This document shows positions 24,039 to 32,700 of a stretch of DNA of 33,164 nt, piece by piece. The DNA lies in assembly GCA_027858795.1 (NCBI GenBank), contig JAQICF010000194.1, forward strand, positions 1-33,164, given 5' to 3'. The notes under the pieces were generated by a model that made no database searches, had not been told where the DNA came from, and saw only the letters and a program-made list of their open reading frames with translations. The translations under genes were made by a program, and so were the position numbers. Positions within the stretch are counted from its first letter, which is position 1. Each line of letters begins with the position of its first letter. This DNA is from Candidatus Delongbacteria bacterium. GTDB lineage: Bacteria > Delongbacteria > UBA4055.

Positions 24039-24752
24039 CTATAATACTACTATTGCTGTTGAAATTACAATTAAAAAGTAATCTTTAAGTTCAAATCTTT
24101 TTCTTAGAAAAAAACTTCTTTGTTTTGAGAAAGAGAAACCATGACCACTAAAATATAGGTCAGTTTTTTTTGCCATATAAAAACTCTGTATAAAAAGTGT
24201 TCTTAGTATATCTATATTTTCGTTTATCTTGGATTTTAAATTATTACTTTTTTTAAATCCCCTGATCTTTCTGAGTCTTATTATATTTTTACCAATCTGA
24301 AATAATTCTGAAACAGATCTAATACCTAAAATGAATGAATACAGTATCTTTCTTGAATAAATTCGTAAAAATCTTGGTTTGATCTTACTTAGGTGTGAAT
24401 CAAAATAATTCAATAAGTAATTGTAGTCTAAAAATTGGTTAAGAAAGGAACTGAATAAAAGCAAGATCGCTACTTTGATGATGTAAATCAATATATCTAG
24501 TGGAGTAAAATTAGATAGGATCATGAATAATAGAGAGAATAAAATGAATATTTTAAATTTCTTTAAAGGATCTAAAAAAAGTAAATAAAATAGATCGATC
24601 ATTATTGTGAACGCACAGAATGATCCTAAAATAATTAAGTTGAAATATAATGTTTCTGAAAAAATTATCGAGAGCATTAATGATAAAATAACAAAGATCA
24701 AAGTAACAGGATTAATTTCAAGTTTATCCAGGATCTTTTTTTTACTGAACAT
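24039..24752 (-). CDS. EcfT/CbiQ-like transmembrane protein
   Basis: A 237-residue membrane protein with hydrophobic segments at about 16-32, 35-60, 66-82, 84-105 and 222-237, consistent with the T component of an energy-coupling factor vitamin/metal transporter. Family members couple to the ATPases through two cytoplasmic Ala-Arg-Gly motifs; here the likely equivalents are KIRGF (162-166) and SGHGF (202-206), so the second lacks the arginine. The conserved gene order ecfT-truA supports the assignment. No ATPase or substrate-binding gene is adjacent; the upstream neighbour is a TPR protein 3 bp away. The sequence is diverged, so a membrane protein of another family remains possible. Confidence 0.62.
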   Translation of the reverse strand: MFSKKKILDKLEINPVTLIFVILSLMLSIIFSETLYFNLIILGSFCAFTIMIDLFYLLFLDPLKKFKIFILFSLLFMILSNFTPLDILIYIIKVAILLLFSSFLNQFLDYNYLLNYFDSHLSKIKPRFLRIYSRKILYSFILGIRSVSELFQIGKNIIRLRKIRGFKKSNNLKSKINENIDILRTLFIQSFYMAKKTDLYFSGHGFSFSKQRSFFLRKRFELKDYFLIVISTAIVVL

Positions 24753-24755
24753 TGA

Positions 24756-25427
24756 TTAATCTAAACCTTCATATAGAAAAACTATTTTTTGTTGAAGTTG
24801 GTAATCAATATCTCTATTATTTTCATATAATGGTTTTAATAGTTCTTTTGCTTTAGTTATATTCCCTGCTTTTGAATAAGAATCTGCAGCTAAATATAAA
24901 GCTCTATCCTTGTGAAATCCATTATCTACAATTGCTGCGTTATTATAATATTTACCAGCTTTTTCTGCGAGTTTTGAATCATTAGTTTCAAACCATTTGT
25001 CAATGTAAAGTCCACCAAGAATATTGTTTGCAGCAAATTCAATTGGTCCGTGAACTGAGTTAGATCCCATGTTCTTTTCCAATAATGAGATTGCTTCATC
25101 TGTTTTACCTTCTCTTACGAATGCTTGAGCAGTTATTACCATAATATCTCCTGCTGCACCATAACCTGAATATTTCTCAATATAATTTGGTCCTAATTCA
25201 ATAACTTTGGCATACTCTTTTTCTTGAAAAGCATTATTAACTTCATAAAGCTTATCAGATGCAATTATTTTTGTTTTAGCTACATTTGATTGATAAAAAT
25301 TAACCACGATGACGATCACTGCTATTGAAGCAATCAAAGTATAGATCATGTTTTTATTTTTTTGCAAAAAATCAAATGTTTTTCCCATTTCTTCGTTTTC
25401 AGCTTTTCTTTTAAAGTCTATAGCCAT
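24756..25427 (-). CDS. Membrane-anchored TPR protein
   Basis: A 223-residue protein with a short cytoplasmic N-terminus, one transmembrane helix at about 28-46 (YTLIASIAVIVIVVNFYQ) and a periplasmic region of helical TPR-like repeats, such as AFQEKEYAKVIELG, AFVREGKTDEAISLLEK and SYSKAGNITKAKELLKPLY. Size and layout resemble YfgM-like and other single-pass TPR proteins that act in envelope protein quality control, but no diagnostic residue fixes the role. GGAG lies 6 nt before ATG. It is the first gene of the operon with the EcfT-like gene and truA, and its start lies about 70 bp downstream of the tRNA-Arg gene on the same strand. Confidence 0.72.
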   Translation of the reverse strand: MAIDFKRKAENEEMGKTFDFLQKNKNMIYTLIASIAVIVIVVNFYQSNVAKTKIIASDKLYEVNNAFQEKEYAKVIELGPNYIEKYSGYGAAGDIMVITAQAFVREGKTDEAISLLEKNMGSNSVHGPIEFAANNILGGLYIDKWFETNDSKLAEKAGKYYNNAAIVDNGFHKDRALYLAADSYSKAGNITKAKELLKPLYENNRDIDYQLQQKIVFLYEGLD

Positions 25428-25498
25428 TTTTTACTCCAATTACGTTTATTTCTTCGGGTTACCGGGGGATTTAATTCCTTCGGTTTTGTATTTATTAG

Positions 25499-25571
25499 TA
25501 CTCCCGAGAGGAATTGAACCTCCGACCAATAGTTTAGGAAACTACTGCTCTATCCACTGAGCTACGGAAGC
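25499..25571 (-). tRNA. tRNA-Arg (anticodon CCU)
   Basis: A 73-nt cloverleaf on the minus strand: acceptor GCTTCCG/CGGGAGT (with G-U pairs), D-arm GCTC...GAGC, anticodon stem GTAGT/ACTAT around loop TTCCTAA giving anticodon CCT (reads AGG), variable loop TGGTC, T-arm GGAGG-TTCAATT-CCTCT, discriminator A. The CCA end is not encoded. Confidence 0.96.
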
Positions 25572-25651
25572 ATTGGTTCATAAGGACCTATTTGAACTTT
25601 CTGAATATATAAAAAGCGATGTATAAAGTCAATGAAAAATCTTAGGTATCT

Positions 25652-26236
25652 TTAGTATATATATGGTTCTTTCAGCTTACTAAAACTTAGTTGATTGACT
25701 GAAAGGTCATAATATTCATCAGTCCATTTCTCAATATACCAAAAATTCCCATCGATCTTGATTATTTCAAAGGTAAAAATGCCCTTGACTGTAAAAGCTG
25801 TTGAAGAAGTATTTGTGAAAGTCATTGAATAGTCTAATTCTATACTCAAAAAATCTTGGGATTCGTTGTATGCATTATTTAATACAAGATTAATATCTGA
25901 AAAAGTTGAACCTGAATTTTTAATTCCTTCAATAAATAATTTTTCATTATCAATGCCCCAATCATCAAAAATATTTGGTTGAGAAATATCTTCTGCCTGA
26001 GTAAAAAAAGAATACGTTATATCTGGGTTTAATGGATCGATCAATATTGATTCGTATCCGATTTTATCCAAAGAAAGTAAGGAAGTCTTAAAATTTGTTA
26101 CTAATTCTGATACAGATTCTGCAATATAAATATCTCCATCAGAGTTAGGATCCTCAGGTTCTCTGGTCGAGAAAATATCCGAACATGATATCAGTAACAT
26201 AAAGCTTAAAAGTAATATTAAGTATTTTCTTGCCAT
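25652..26236 (-). CDS. Predicted lipoprotein, unknown function
   Basis: A 194-residue protein with a lipoprotein signal: MARK, hydrophobic core LILLLSFMLL, and lipobox LISC with the acylated cysteine at residue 18, followed by Ser-Asp. The mature part starts with an acidic linker (REPEDPNSDGD), then helical and strand segments, including FTNTSSTAFTVKGIFTFEI and NFWYIEKWTDEYY, which resemble a small cystatin/NTF2-like fold, although this is not established. The upstream ribosome binding site is weak. It is flanked by the tRNA gene and a divergent small gene. I do not recognise the family. The protein is likely anchored in the outer or inner membrane facing the periplasm. Confidence 0.75.
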   Translation of the reverse strand: MARKYLILLLSFMLLISCSDIFSTREPEDPNSDGDIYIAESVSELVTNFKTSLLSLDKIGYESILIDPLNPDITYSFFTQAEDISQPNIFDDWGIDNEKLFIEGIKNSGSTFSDINLVLNNAYNESQDFLSIELDYSMTFTNTSSTAFTVKGIFTFEIIKIDGNFWYIEKWTDEYYDLSVNQLSFSKLKEPYIY

Positions 26237-26328
26237 GGAATGCTCTTTCTTTTATATTGGACATTCAAAATATATGCAAGATAGAAAAAAAGTACAATTA
26301 AAATTTATTTATCAACCAGGGAGTAAAG

Positions 26329-26529
26329 ATGATATCATTCAAGAAAAAAGATAATCCTAAGGCAGGTTTAGATCTTTCGGTAGAGAAATTGGCATTAACA
26401 AATACAGTTACGATAGAGGCTTTAATACAGGTTTTGATCAAAAATAAGGTAGTTGAAGCGAATGATATTCTAGATGAGATCAAGAAGCTGCAAAAAAATA
26501 CAAAAGTTATTAAAGATGAAGTAAAGTAA
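26329..26529 (+). CDS. Small acidic/basic protein, 66 residues, unknown
   Basis: A short gene with a good AGGGAG site (26318-26323) 5 nt before ATG. The 66-residue product is highly charged, with no signal peptide or membrane helix; the stretch from about 20 to 66 is predicted by eye to be two helices (TVTIEALIQVLIKNKVVEA and DILDEIKKLQKNTKVIKDE), the second with coiled-coil-like spacing. It stands alone, divergent from the lipoprotein gene and convergent with recR, and is followed by an inverted-repeat structure. I do not recognise a family. The ribosome binding site and bacterial-type composition make it a probable real gene. Confidence 0.68.
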   Translation: MISFKKKDNPKAGLDLSVEKLALTNTVTIEALIQVLIKNKVVEANDILDEIKKLQKNTKVIKDEVK

Positions 26530-26530
26530 T

Positions 26531-26610
26531 TATCAGGTCACACTGAGATTATCGAAGTGTAGTACCTGATAGAAAAGAAAAGTCTTATATTTCGATAAAC
26601 TCAATATGAC
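26531..26610. repeat. Inverted pair of a dispersed-type repeat, probable bidirectional terminator
   Basis: Two 25-nt copies lie in inverted orientation, 26537-26561 and 26586-26610, matching at about 19 of 25 positions when one is reverse-complemented. The first copy also sits in its own hairpin: TATCAGGT (26531-26538) with ACCTGATA (26564-26571) and ACACT with AGTGT inside. A T-rich tract follows at 26611-26617. The core resembles the CACTGAG...TCGAAGTG string that is a common intergenic palindrome in many bacteria. It separates the small plus-strand gene from recR. Confidence 0.65.
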
Positions 26611-26616
26611 TATTTT

Positions 26617-27210
26617 TTATTTTCTATTTTCAAAAGCTTGTCTTAGGGTTATCTCATCGGTATATTCAATTTCTCCACCAACCGGTATTCCACTGGCCAA
26701 TCGTGAAATTTTAACATCAGTAGCATTAAGTCTGTTTGAAATGTATAATGACGTGGAATCACCCTCAATTGAATGATTTAGACCAATAATAAGTTCAGAG
26801 ATATTGTTTTCTTTTACTCTGTTAAAAAGTTCATCCAATCTTAATGCATTTGGTCCGATGCCATCTAATGGATTGAGCAATCCTCCCAAAACATGATACA
26901 AACCTTTATGAATATTTAATTTCTCAAACAAATACAGATCGTGAAAATTCTCTATAACGAGGATCGTGTCAGTATTTCTTGAAGCATCAGAGCAAACACT
27001 ACAAACTGGATCTTCAGATAAATTGAAGCATACTTTGCATAGACCTAGTTTTTTCCGGGCTTCAATTATTGAATTAGCTGTAGATATAGCATTTTGTTCA
27101 GGAGTGTTTATTAAGTAATAAGCTATTCTTCTAGCTGATTTCTTTCCAATCCCAGGCAGCTTAGATATGTTGTTTATCAAATTTTCTAATATTTCGGACT
27201 GTGAGTTCAT
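26617..27210 (-). CDS. recR: Recombination protein RecR
   Basis: RecFOR-pathway protein that loads RecA at gaps in double-stranded DNA. The 197-residue product has the helix-hairpin-helix LPGIGKKSARRIAYYL (18-33), a C4 zinc finger with Cys58, Cys61, Cys70 and Cys73, and the Toprim domain from ILVIENFHDLYLFEK through HVLGGLLNPLDGIGP to LASGIPVGGEIEYTDEITL. All key features are present. It is the last gene of the dnaX-ybaB-recR set, 71 bp after ybaB, a conserved bacterial order. Confidence 0.97.
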   Translation of the reverse strand: MNSQSEILENLINNISKLPGIGKKSARRIAYYLINTPEQNAISTANSIIEARKKLGLCKVCFNLSEDPVCSVCSDASRNTDTILVIENFHDLYLFEKLNIHKGLYHVLGGLLNPLDGIGPNALRLDELFNRVKENNISELIIGLNHSIEGDSTSLYISNRLNATDVKISRLASGIPVGGEIEYTDEITLRQAFENRK

Positions 27211-27281
27211 TTAAAATCCATTTCTTATGAAATGATAAATTTCTTGGATTTAAGCTTATTCTAAACTAAAATCCAGGTATT

Positions 27282-27617
27282 CTAAAATCCTGGGATCTTA
27301 AATCCGTCAGGTAATTTAGGAGCAACTTTAGACATTTCATCACCTGAAAGCTTGTCAGCTTCGTCAATAGCTTGATTAACAGCTGCTAAAACAAGATCTT
27401 CAAGTTCTTCAACATCATCAGGGTCTAAAATCGTAGGATCTATTTTGATCGATAAAAGTTTCTTTTTACCACTTAATCTAACTTTTACCATTCCACCACC
27501 TGCAGAACCTTCTATAACTTCTTTCTCTAACTGCTCTTGAGATTTTTGCATGTCGTCCTGCATTGTTTGAGCTTGTTTTAAAAGGGAGCTCATATCCATA
27601 TTATTCATGTTTGCCAT
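27282..27617 (-). CDS. ybaB: YbaB/EbfC nucleoid-associated protein
   Basis: A 111-residue DNA-binding protein of the YbaB/EbfC family that forms dimers and coats or bends DNA. Typical features: a Met- and Gln-rich N-terminal helix (MSSLLKQAQTMQDDMQKSQ), EVIEGSAGGGMVKVRLSGKK in the central strands, and IDPTILDPDDVEELEDLV followed by a C-terminal helix. Length fits the family. GGAG lies about 7 nt before ATG. It sits 22 bp after dnaX and before recR, the order that supports the family call. Confidence 0.95.
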   Translation of the reverse strand: MANMNNMDMSSLLKQAQTMQDDMQKSQEQLEKEVIEGSAGGGMVKVRLSGKKKLLSIKIDPTILDPDDVEELEDLVLAAVNQAIDEADKLSGDEMSKVAPKLPDGFKIPGF

Positions 27618-27639
27618 TTATAACTCCGGTATTTGCATT

Positions 27640-29403
27640 TTAATCAATAAATTTACAGTTGAATGGATCATCGAAAAGAAATTTTAGCTCAGGAGAAATT
27701 TCCAGTAATTCTTTCTTTTTTTCTTCCTGAGTTTTCTTATGATCATTTTTAATTTTTAGTATTCTTTCATTATCATTTACAATTTCTTCGTTGATCTTTA
27801 ATTTTGTGTTTTTAACTCCGAAAAAAGAATTGAATTCATTTGTTATTTCTTTGATTTTTGTTTCACATAGATTTCGCTGGATCTTATGTTTAGGGTCAAA
27901 TTTAATTTCTAATATATTATCATTTAGTACAACAGGCATAGAGTAATAAAGCATATTACCAATGTTAGGCATATTGTCTGAGACATTTTTGACGAAATTT
28001 TCCCATTTTATGATTACTGTAGAAATATTTAGTGTAGGAATTGTTGAATCTTCTTTTACCACTTTTGCAGGTGTTTCTTCTTGAACTACTCTCTCAGGAG
28101 CTATTTCTTCAATAACTTCATTAGCCGATTCAGAAATTTCTATTGGCTCAGGAGTTTTTTTTTTATCCTCTGGAACTACTTTAGAAACTTCGGTATTTAT
28201 AACCGAACTATCTGATTTTGCTGGAATAGATATCTTTGACATTATTTCACCAATATCGATTGGGAAATCTCCAGATACAGCAGAAAGTTTATTTAAAATA
28301 TCATCGATCTTAGAAACCGGGTCATAATGTAATATTTTTAATAAAATTATTTCAAAATCTATTCGTATGAAAGGTGAAGACTTTAATTTTGAGTTACTTT
28401 TACTGATAAGATCCAGGAAAAACAGGATATCTTTATCACTGTATATAGCACAATACTTCTTAAGCTTATTTATACTATCTGTTGTAAGGTCAATTAGGCT
28501 TTCATTATTTGTAGTTTGTATAATCAGCATATTCCTGAAAAATTCCAAGAGTCCCTTTATGTAAGAAACAAAATTAATTCCATCGGTGCTTATATTCTCA
28601 ATATATTCTACCAGTTTACCTGTGTTTTTTTCATTAACTATATCCAGTAGATCAAAATATATATCAATTTTTGGAATGCCAAGAGCTTCAGAAGCTTGGT
28701 CTATAGTTATATTATTACCACAATAAGCAATTACTTGGTCAAGTATTGACTGAGAATCTCTTACAGAACCGTCACCTGATTTAGATATGAGAAGTAATGA
28801 TTCTTCATCAATTTCAACTCCTTCAGCTGTACAAATATTCTTCAATGATTCTGAGTTGATTCCTGAAGAGACTCTTTTGAAATCATGCCTTTGACATCTT
28901 GATAAAATAGTAGCTGGAACTTCATTGATCTCTGTAGTAGCAAATATAAATATGGCATGTTCCGGTGGCTCTTCAAGTGTTTTCAATAAAGCATTGAAAG
29001 CTTGATTCGTAAGCATATGAACTTCATCAATGATATAGATCTTTTTTCTACATGAAGCAGGTGCAAATTTAATATCATCTCTTAGGTCTCTGATCTCATC
29101 AATACCTCTATTAGAAGCACCATCGATCTCTTTAACATCAAGACTATTTCCTAAGTCGATCTCTTTACAATTCTTACAAACTCCACATGGTTTCGGAGTA
29201 ATTCCTGTTTCACAATTCAGAGCTTTAGCCAGGATACGGGACACTGTAGTTTTACCAACACCTCTTGGTCCTGTAAAAATATATGCATGATGAACTTTAT
29301 TGTTATTAATTGCATTGATCAATGTTGTCGTAACATGCTCTTGACCGATCACATCTTCAAAGTTTAAAGGTCTGTATTTTCTTGCTATAACCAGATAGCT
29401 CAT
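27640..29403 (-). CDS. dnaX: DNA polymerase III subunits gamma/tau
   Basis: ATPase subunit of the clamp loader. The 587-residue product starts MSYLVIARKYRP; the TTG just before it is not needed because AGGA (29410-29413) is 6 nt from ATG 29403. Motifs: Walker A GPRGVGKT (45-52), zinc-binding Cys64, Cys73, Cys76 and Cys79, Walker B IIDEVHML (124-131), and sensor/arginine-finger region LSRCQRHDF (167-175). AAA+ and collar regions end near residue 375; a Pro/Glu/Lys-rich linker follows, then the tau-specific C-terminal domain from about 440. The linker contains a ten-A run at codons 414-417 that may give a shorter gamma form. It is the first gene of the dnaX-ybaB-recR operon. Confidence 0.97.
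   Translation of the reverse strand: MSYLVIARKYRPLNFEDVIGQEHVTTTLINAINNNKVHHAYIFTGPRGVGKTTVSRILAKALNCETGITPKPCGVCKNCKEIDLGNSLDVKEIDGASNRGIDEIRDLRDDIKFAPASCRKKIYIIDEVHMLTNQAFNALLKTLEEPPEHAIFIFATTEINEVPATILSRCQRHDFKRVSSGINSESLKNICTAEGVEIDEESLLLISKSGDGSVRDSQSILDQVIAYCGNNITIDQASEALGIPKIDIYFDLLDIVNEKNTGKLVEYIENISTDGINFVSYIKGLLEFFRNMLIIQTTNNESLIDLTTDSINKLKKYCAIYSDKDILFFLDLISKSNSKLKSSPFIRIDFEIILLKILHYDPVSKIDDILNKLSAVSGDFPIDIGEIMSKISIPAKSDSSVINTEVSKVVPEDKKKTPEPIEISESANEVIEEIAPERVVQEETPAKVVKEDSTIPTLNISTVIIKWENFVKNVSDNMPNIGNMLYYSMPVVLNDNILEIKFDPKHKIQRNLCETKIKEITNEFNSFFGVKNTKLKINEEIVNDNERILKIKNDHKKTQEEKKKELLEISPELKFLFDDPFNCKFID
28155..28164 (-). promoter_or_regulatory. dnaX: A10 slippery run inside dnaX (candidate gamma-producing site)
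   Basis: On the coding strand the codons GAT AAA AAA AAA ACT contain ten consecutive A residues, just after the Shine-Dalgarno-like AGAGGA. Gaining one A reads Asn-Ser-stop (TGA); losing one reads Leu-Leu-Ser-Gln-stop (TAG). Either slip gives a product of about 418-421 residues, close to the gamma subunits made by slippage or frameshifting in Thermus and E. coli dnaX. The run lies in the linker between the clamp-loader core and the tau-specific domain. Confidence 0.68.
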
Positions 29404-29577
29404 CAAGTGTCCTATTCGTCATTTATTTTAGGGAAAGAAAATATATAGATTCAAAGAAATAATTGCAACGAAAAAAGAATTATATAAACCCCTGTGACAA
29501 TTCAAAAGTATATTAAATAGCCAAGTATGGTTTAATGGGCAAGTCGTTCGGACTGATAGATGATTACGACAGTGCCA

Positions 29578-29618
29578 TTTTGCCAAAGTTGTAAAAGTTT
29601 ACAACGGTCATGGCAAAA
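29578..29618. repeat. Nested palindrome
   Basis: The outer arms TTTTGCCA (29578-29585) and TGGCAAAA (29611-29618) are perfect complements; inside them GTTGTAAA (29588-29595) and TTTACAAC (29598-29605) also pair perfectly. It may terminate the FG-GAP transcript or be part of the repeat family around that gene. Confidence 0.75.
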
Positions 29619-29761
29619 ACCAGTGGTGATAAACTAGTTAAACTCTCCAAGTAACCATTGATATTTTGCCAATGTTGTGGGTCTGTAGTAGTTTTTTGCG
29701 TAACATCGGAACTTTCGACTCATAGGTTTGTTTTAATTATCACTCTTTACATTGGCACATT
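29602..29761. repeat. Left flanking repeat of the FG-GAP gene
   Basis: Holds a TGGCAAAA...TTTTGCCA palindrome (29611-29618 and about 29674-29681), then GTTGTGGG, TAGTAGTTTT, AGGTTTGTTT and, at its inner end, ACATTGGCACATT (29749-29761). The same elements occur in inverted order beyond the other end of the gene (32877-32990). Similarity is patchy, with an extra segment of about 25-30 bp here. Confidence 0.65.
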
Positions 29762-29776
29762 ATTTACTCTTCATTG

Positions 29777-32700
29777 TTACTCAGTAACAGCTACAACATA
29801 ATAAAATCTTTTATCACCTGAATAAGTTTGAGTCCAGTTTAATCCTTCAAATGTACCAAAAGAACTAATATCAGAATAATTACCGAAAGGTTCGTCAGCA
29901 GCATAAATTTTATAAGAAGATGCGTTGGACACTTCACCCCATGTAATTTCTACAGTTCCAGAGTTATATGACACATTAACATTATCAGGTATATTCAGAT
30001 TACCATAAAAAAATGACTGCTCCGGTGCAAATTCAGAACCTGAAAAAGCATGATCAATAGCCTGAACACTCCAGTAATATTTACCGGATGGTAAATTATT
30101 GATAGTCCAGGAATTTCGTAAGTTTATATTACCCATGTTCACGATATTTCTATAGCCTGTAGAATCATTACTCATCGGGCTTTTAGCATAAAGGCTGTCA
30201 GATCTGATATAAAGGTTATAAGATAAACCGTTTTGAGGAGTTTCGGTGTCAGTAGCTTTATCCCATGATAAAGTTACGGTTGAATCAGCCTGCACTGCAC
30301 TGAGATTTGACGGTGAAGTAGGGATCGTATTTGGAATGGAAGAGATGTTTTTATATATCTGAGTTAAATATCCTGATCCTGTATCACCGGTCATTAAAAT
30401 ATCAAGATCTCCATCATTATCATAATCCCCCCAAGCTGCAGAGCTCTTGTAAACTCCTGTCAGACCTGCATTTATATCTGTGAATATCCCTGAATCGTTC
30501 CGATAGATTGTTGCGCTTCCGGCTGAACCTGTATTGCCTGTACACAATAAATCTAAATCCCCATCACAATCATAATCCCCCCAAGCTGCAGAGCTGTAAT
30601 CAACTGCAGTCAAACCTGCATTTATATCTGTGAATATCCCTGAATCGTTTCGATATATTCTTGAAATATCCAGTGTTCTTGTATCACCTGTATATACGAT
30701 ATCCAGATCTCCGTCGTTATCATAATCACCCCAGTCTATAGCTCCATAATAAACTGCAGGAAAACCTGCATTTATACCGGTAAAGACTCCGGAATCATTT
30801 CTGTATATATCCGAAACAGATACTATGCCTGTATTGCCGGATAATAGAATATCAAGATCGCCATCGTTATCATAGTCGCCCCAGTCGGCAGTACTGATAC
30901 TCACACCCGGAAGTTCGGCATTTATATCTGTAAATACTCCTGAATCATTACGGTATATTATCGAAACATTTGTACTGCCTCTACTGCCTGCACACAATAA
31001 ATCAAGATCTCCGTCATTATCGTAATCTCCCCAGGCAACAGCGCTGTACATAACTACAGTCAATCCTGCATTTATATCGGTAAATGTTCCTGAATCATTC
31101 CTGTATATTTTTGAAATTCTCAAACCATCTGAAAAACCGGTCAAAATGATATCCAGATCACCGTCATTATCATAATCTCCCCAGGCAGCTGATGCATAAT
31201 AAACACCAGGCAATCCGGCATTTATATCAGTAAACACACCTGAATCGTTCCGATATATTGTTGCGCTACCTGCTGAACCGGTATTCCCGGTAATGATAAA
31301 ATCCAGATCTCCGTCATTGTCGTAATCACCCCATTCTGCTGAGCCGTAATACGCATCAATCAGGTTCGCCGTAACCGGGAAAAATTGAGTGTATAAAGTT
31401 TTAACCAAAATAGCGTTACTGGTAATACCGATTCCCCCATTATTATAAGCTCTTACGCGATAGTAATAATCTGTAAATGATGACAATCCTGCAACATTAA
31501 AAAAAGTTACGTTGTTAACATCTCTATTTTGATATCCTGAAACATAATTCGTGAAACTGCTGTCTGTCGCAATATCAAGATAGTAACCTTTAGTACCGGA
31601 AGTAGTCTCCCAGTTAGCTGTAAAACTATAAACATCTACATCAGTTGCTTCTGTTGCTACTGTTGCAGGAGGAGGATCAATGCTCAAAATAAAACTTTGC
31701 TCCATTGAAAATTCAGAACCGGAAAAATTATTATCAACAGCCTGTACACTCCAGTAATATGTTCCGGGAAACATGTTTTTGATTTGATATGAATTGAGTA
31801 GGTTTGCATTTCCTAAACTTACGACTTTTCTATAACCTGTCTGGATATTGCTCATCGGGCTTTTTATAGCGCAATTTTGACTTAATGTCCCAATACAAAG
31901 ATTGTAGGACAATCCGTTTTGAGGAGTCTCATTATCTGTAGATCTGTCCCATGAGAAAGTTATATCGCTGCCGTTGATATCTGCAGACAAATTTGAAGGT
32001 GAACTTGGGATTGTGTTAGATACCGGAGAGTTGTTCATGTATATTATTGAAACAGGTCCAAAATCTGAATCACCTGTAAGCAGAATATCAAGATCTCCGT
32101 CGTTATCATAATCACCCCAGGCAGCAGAACCATCAATTACTTCGAGCAATCCTGCATTTATATCGATAAAAACGCCTGACATATTATTATATATTATTGA
32201 AACAGGGCCCCAATTTGAATCACCTGTAAGCAGAATATCAAGATCACCGTCATTGTCGTAATCACCCCACGCAACTGAACTATAATACACTCCTGTTAGA
32301 CCTGCATTTATATCGATAAAAAAACCTGACATATTATTATATATTATTGAAACAGGTCCAAAATCTGAATCACCTGTAAGCAGAATATCCAGATCTCCGT
32401 CGTTATCGTAATCTCCCCAGGCAGCAGAACCATCCATAACTCCGGGCAATCCGGCATTTATATCGGTAAAAACACCTGACATATTATTATATATTATTGA
32501 AACAGGTCTAAAATCTGACTCACCTGTAAGAAGCAGATCAAGATCACCGTCATTATCGAAATCTCCCCAGGCAGCAGAACCATCCATAACTCCGGGTAAG
32601 CCGGCGTTTAAATCCGTAAATACTCCTGAATCATTCCTGTATATTTTTGAAACAGCTGTCCATGTTTCATCAATACCAGTCAGTAAAATATCAAGATCAC

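Larger units (their letters stand above)
29404..29776. other. Gene-free stretch between dnaX and the FG-GAP gene
   Basis: No credible open frame with a ribosome binding site is seen on either strand. The stretch should hold the dnaX operon promoter at its left end and the 3' end of the FG-GAP transcript at its right. It contains the nested palindrome at 29578-29618 and the left member of the repeats that flank the FG-GAP gene. Confidence 0.7.

Noticed and set aside
25348..25560. Plus-strand open frame reading LPRGIEPPTNS
   Set aside because: It is the antisense translation of the tRNA-Arg gene and the start of the TPR gene, a common false prediction.
26298..26483. Minus-strand open frame opposite the small 66-residue gene
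   Set aside because: The plus-strand frame has a strong ribosome binding site and protein-like composition; the minus-strand frame does not.
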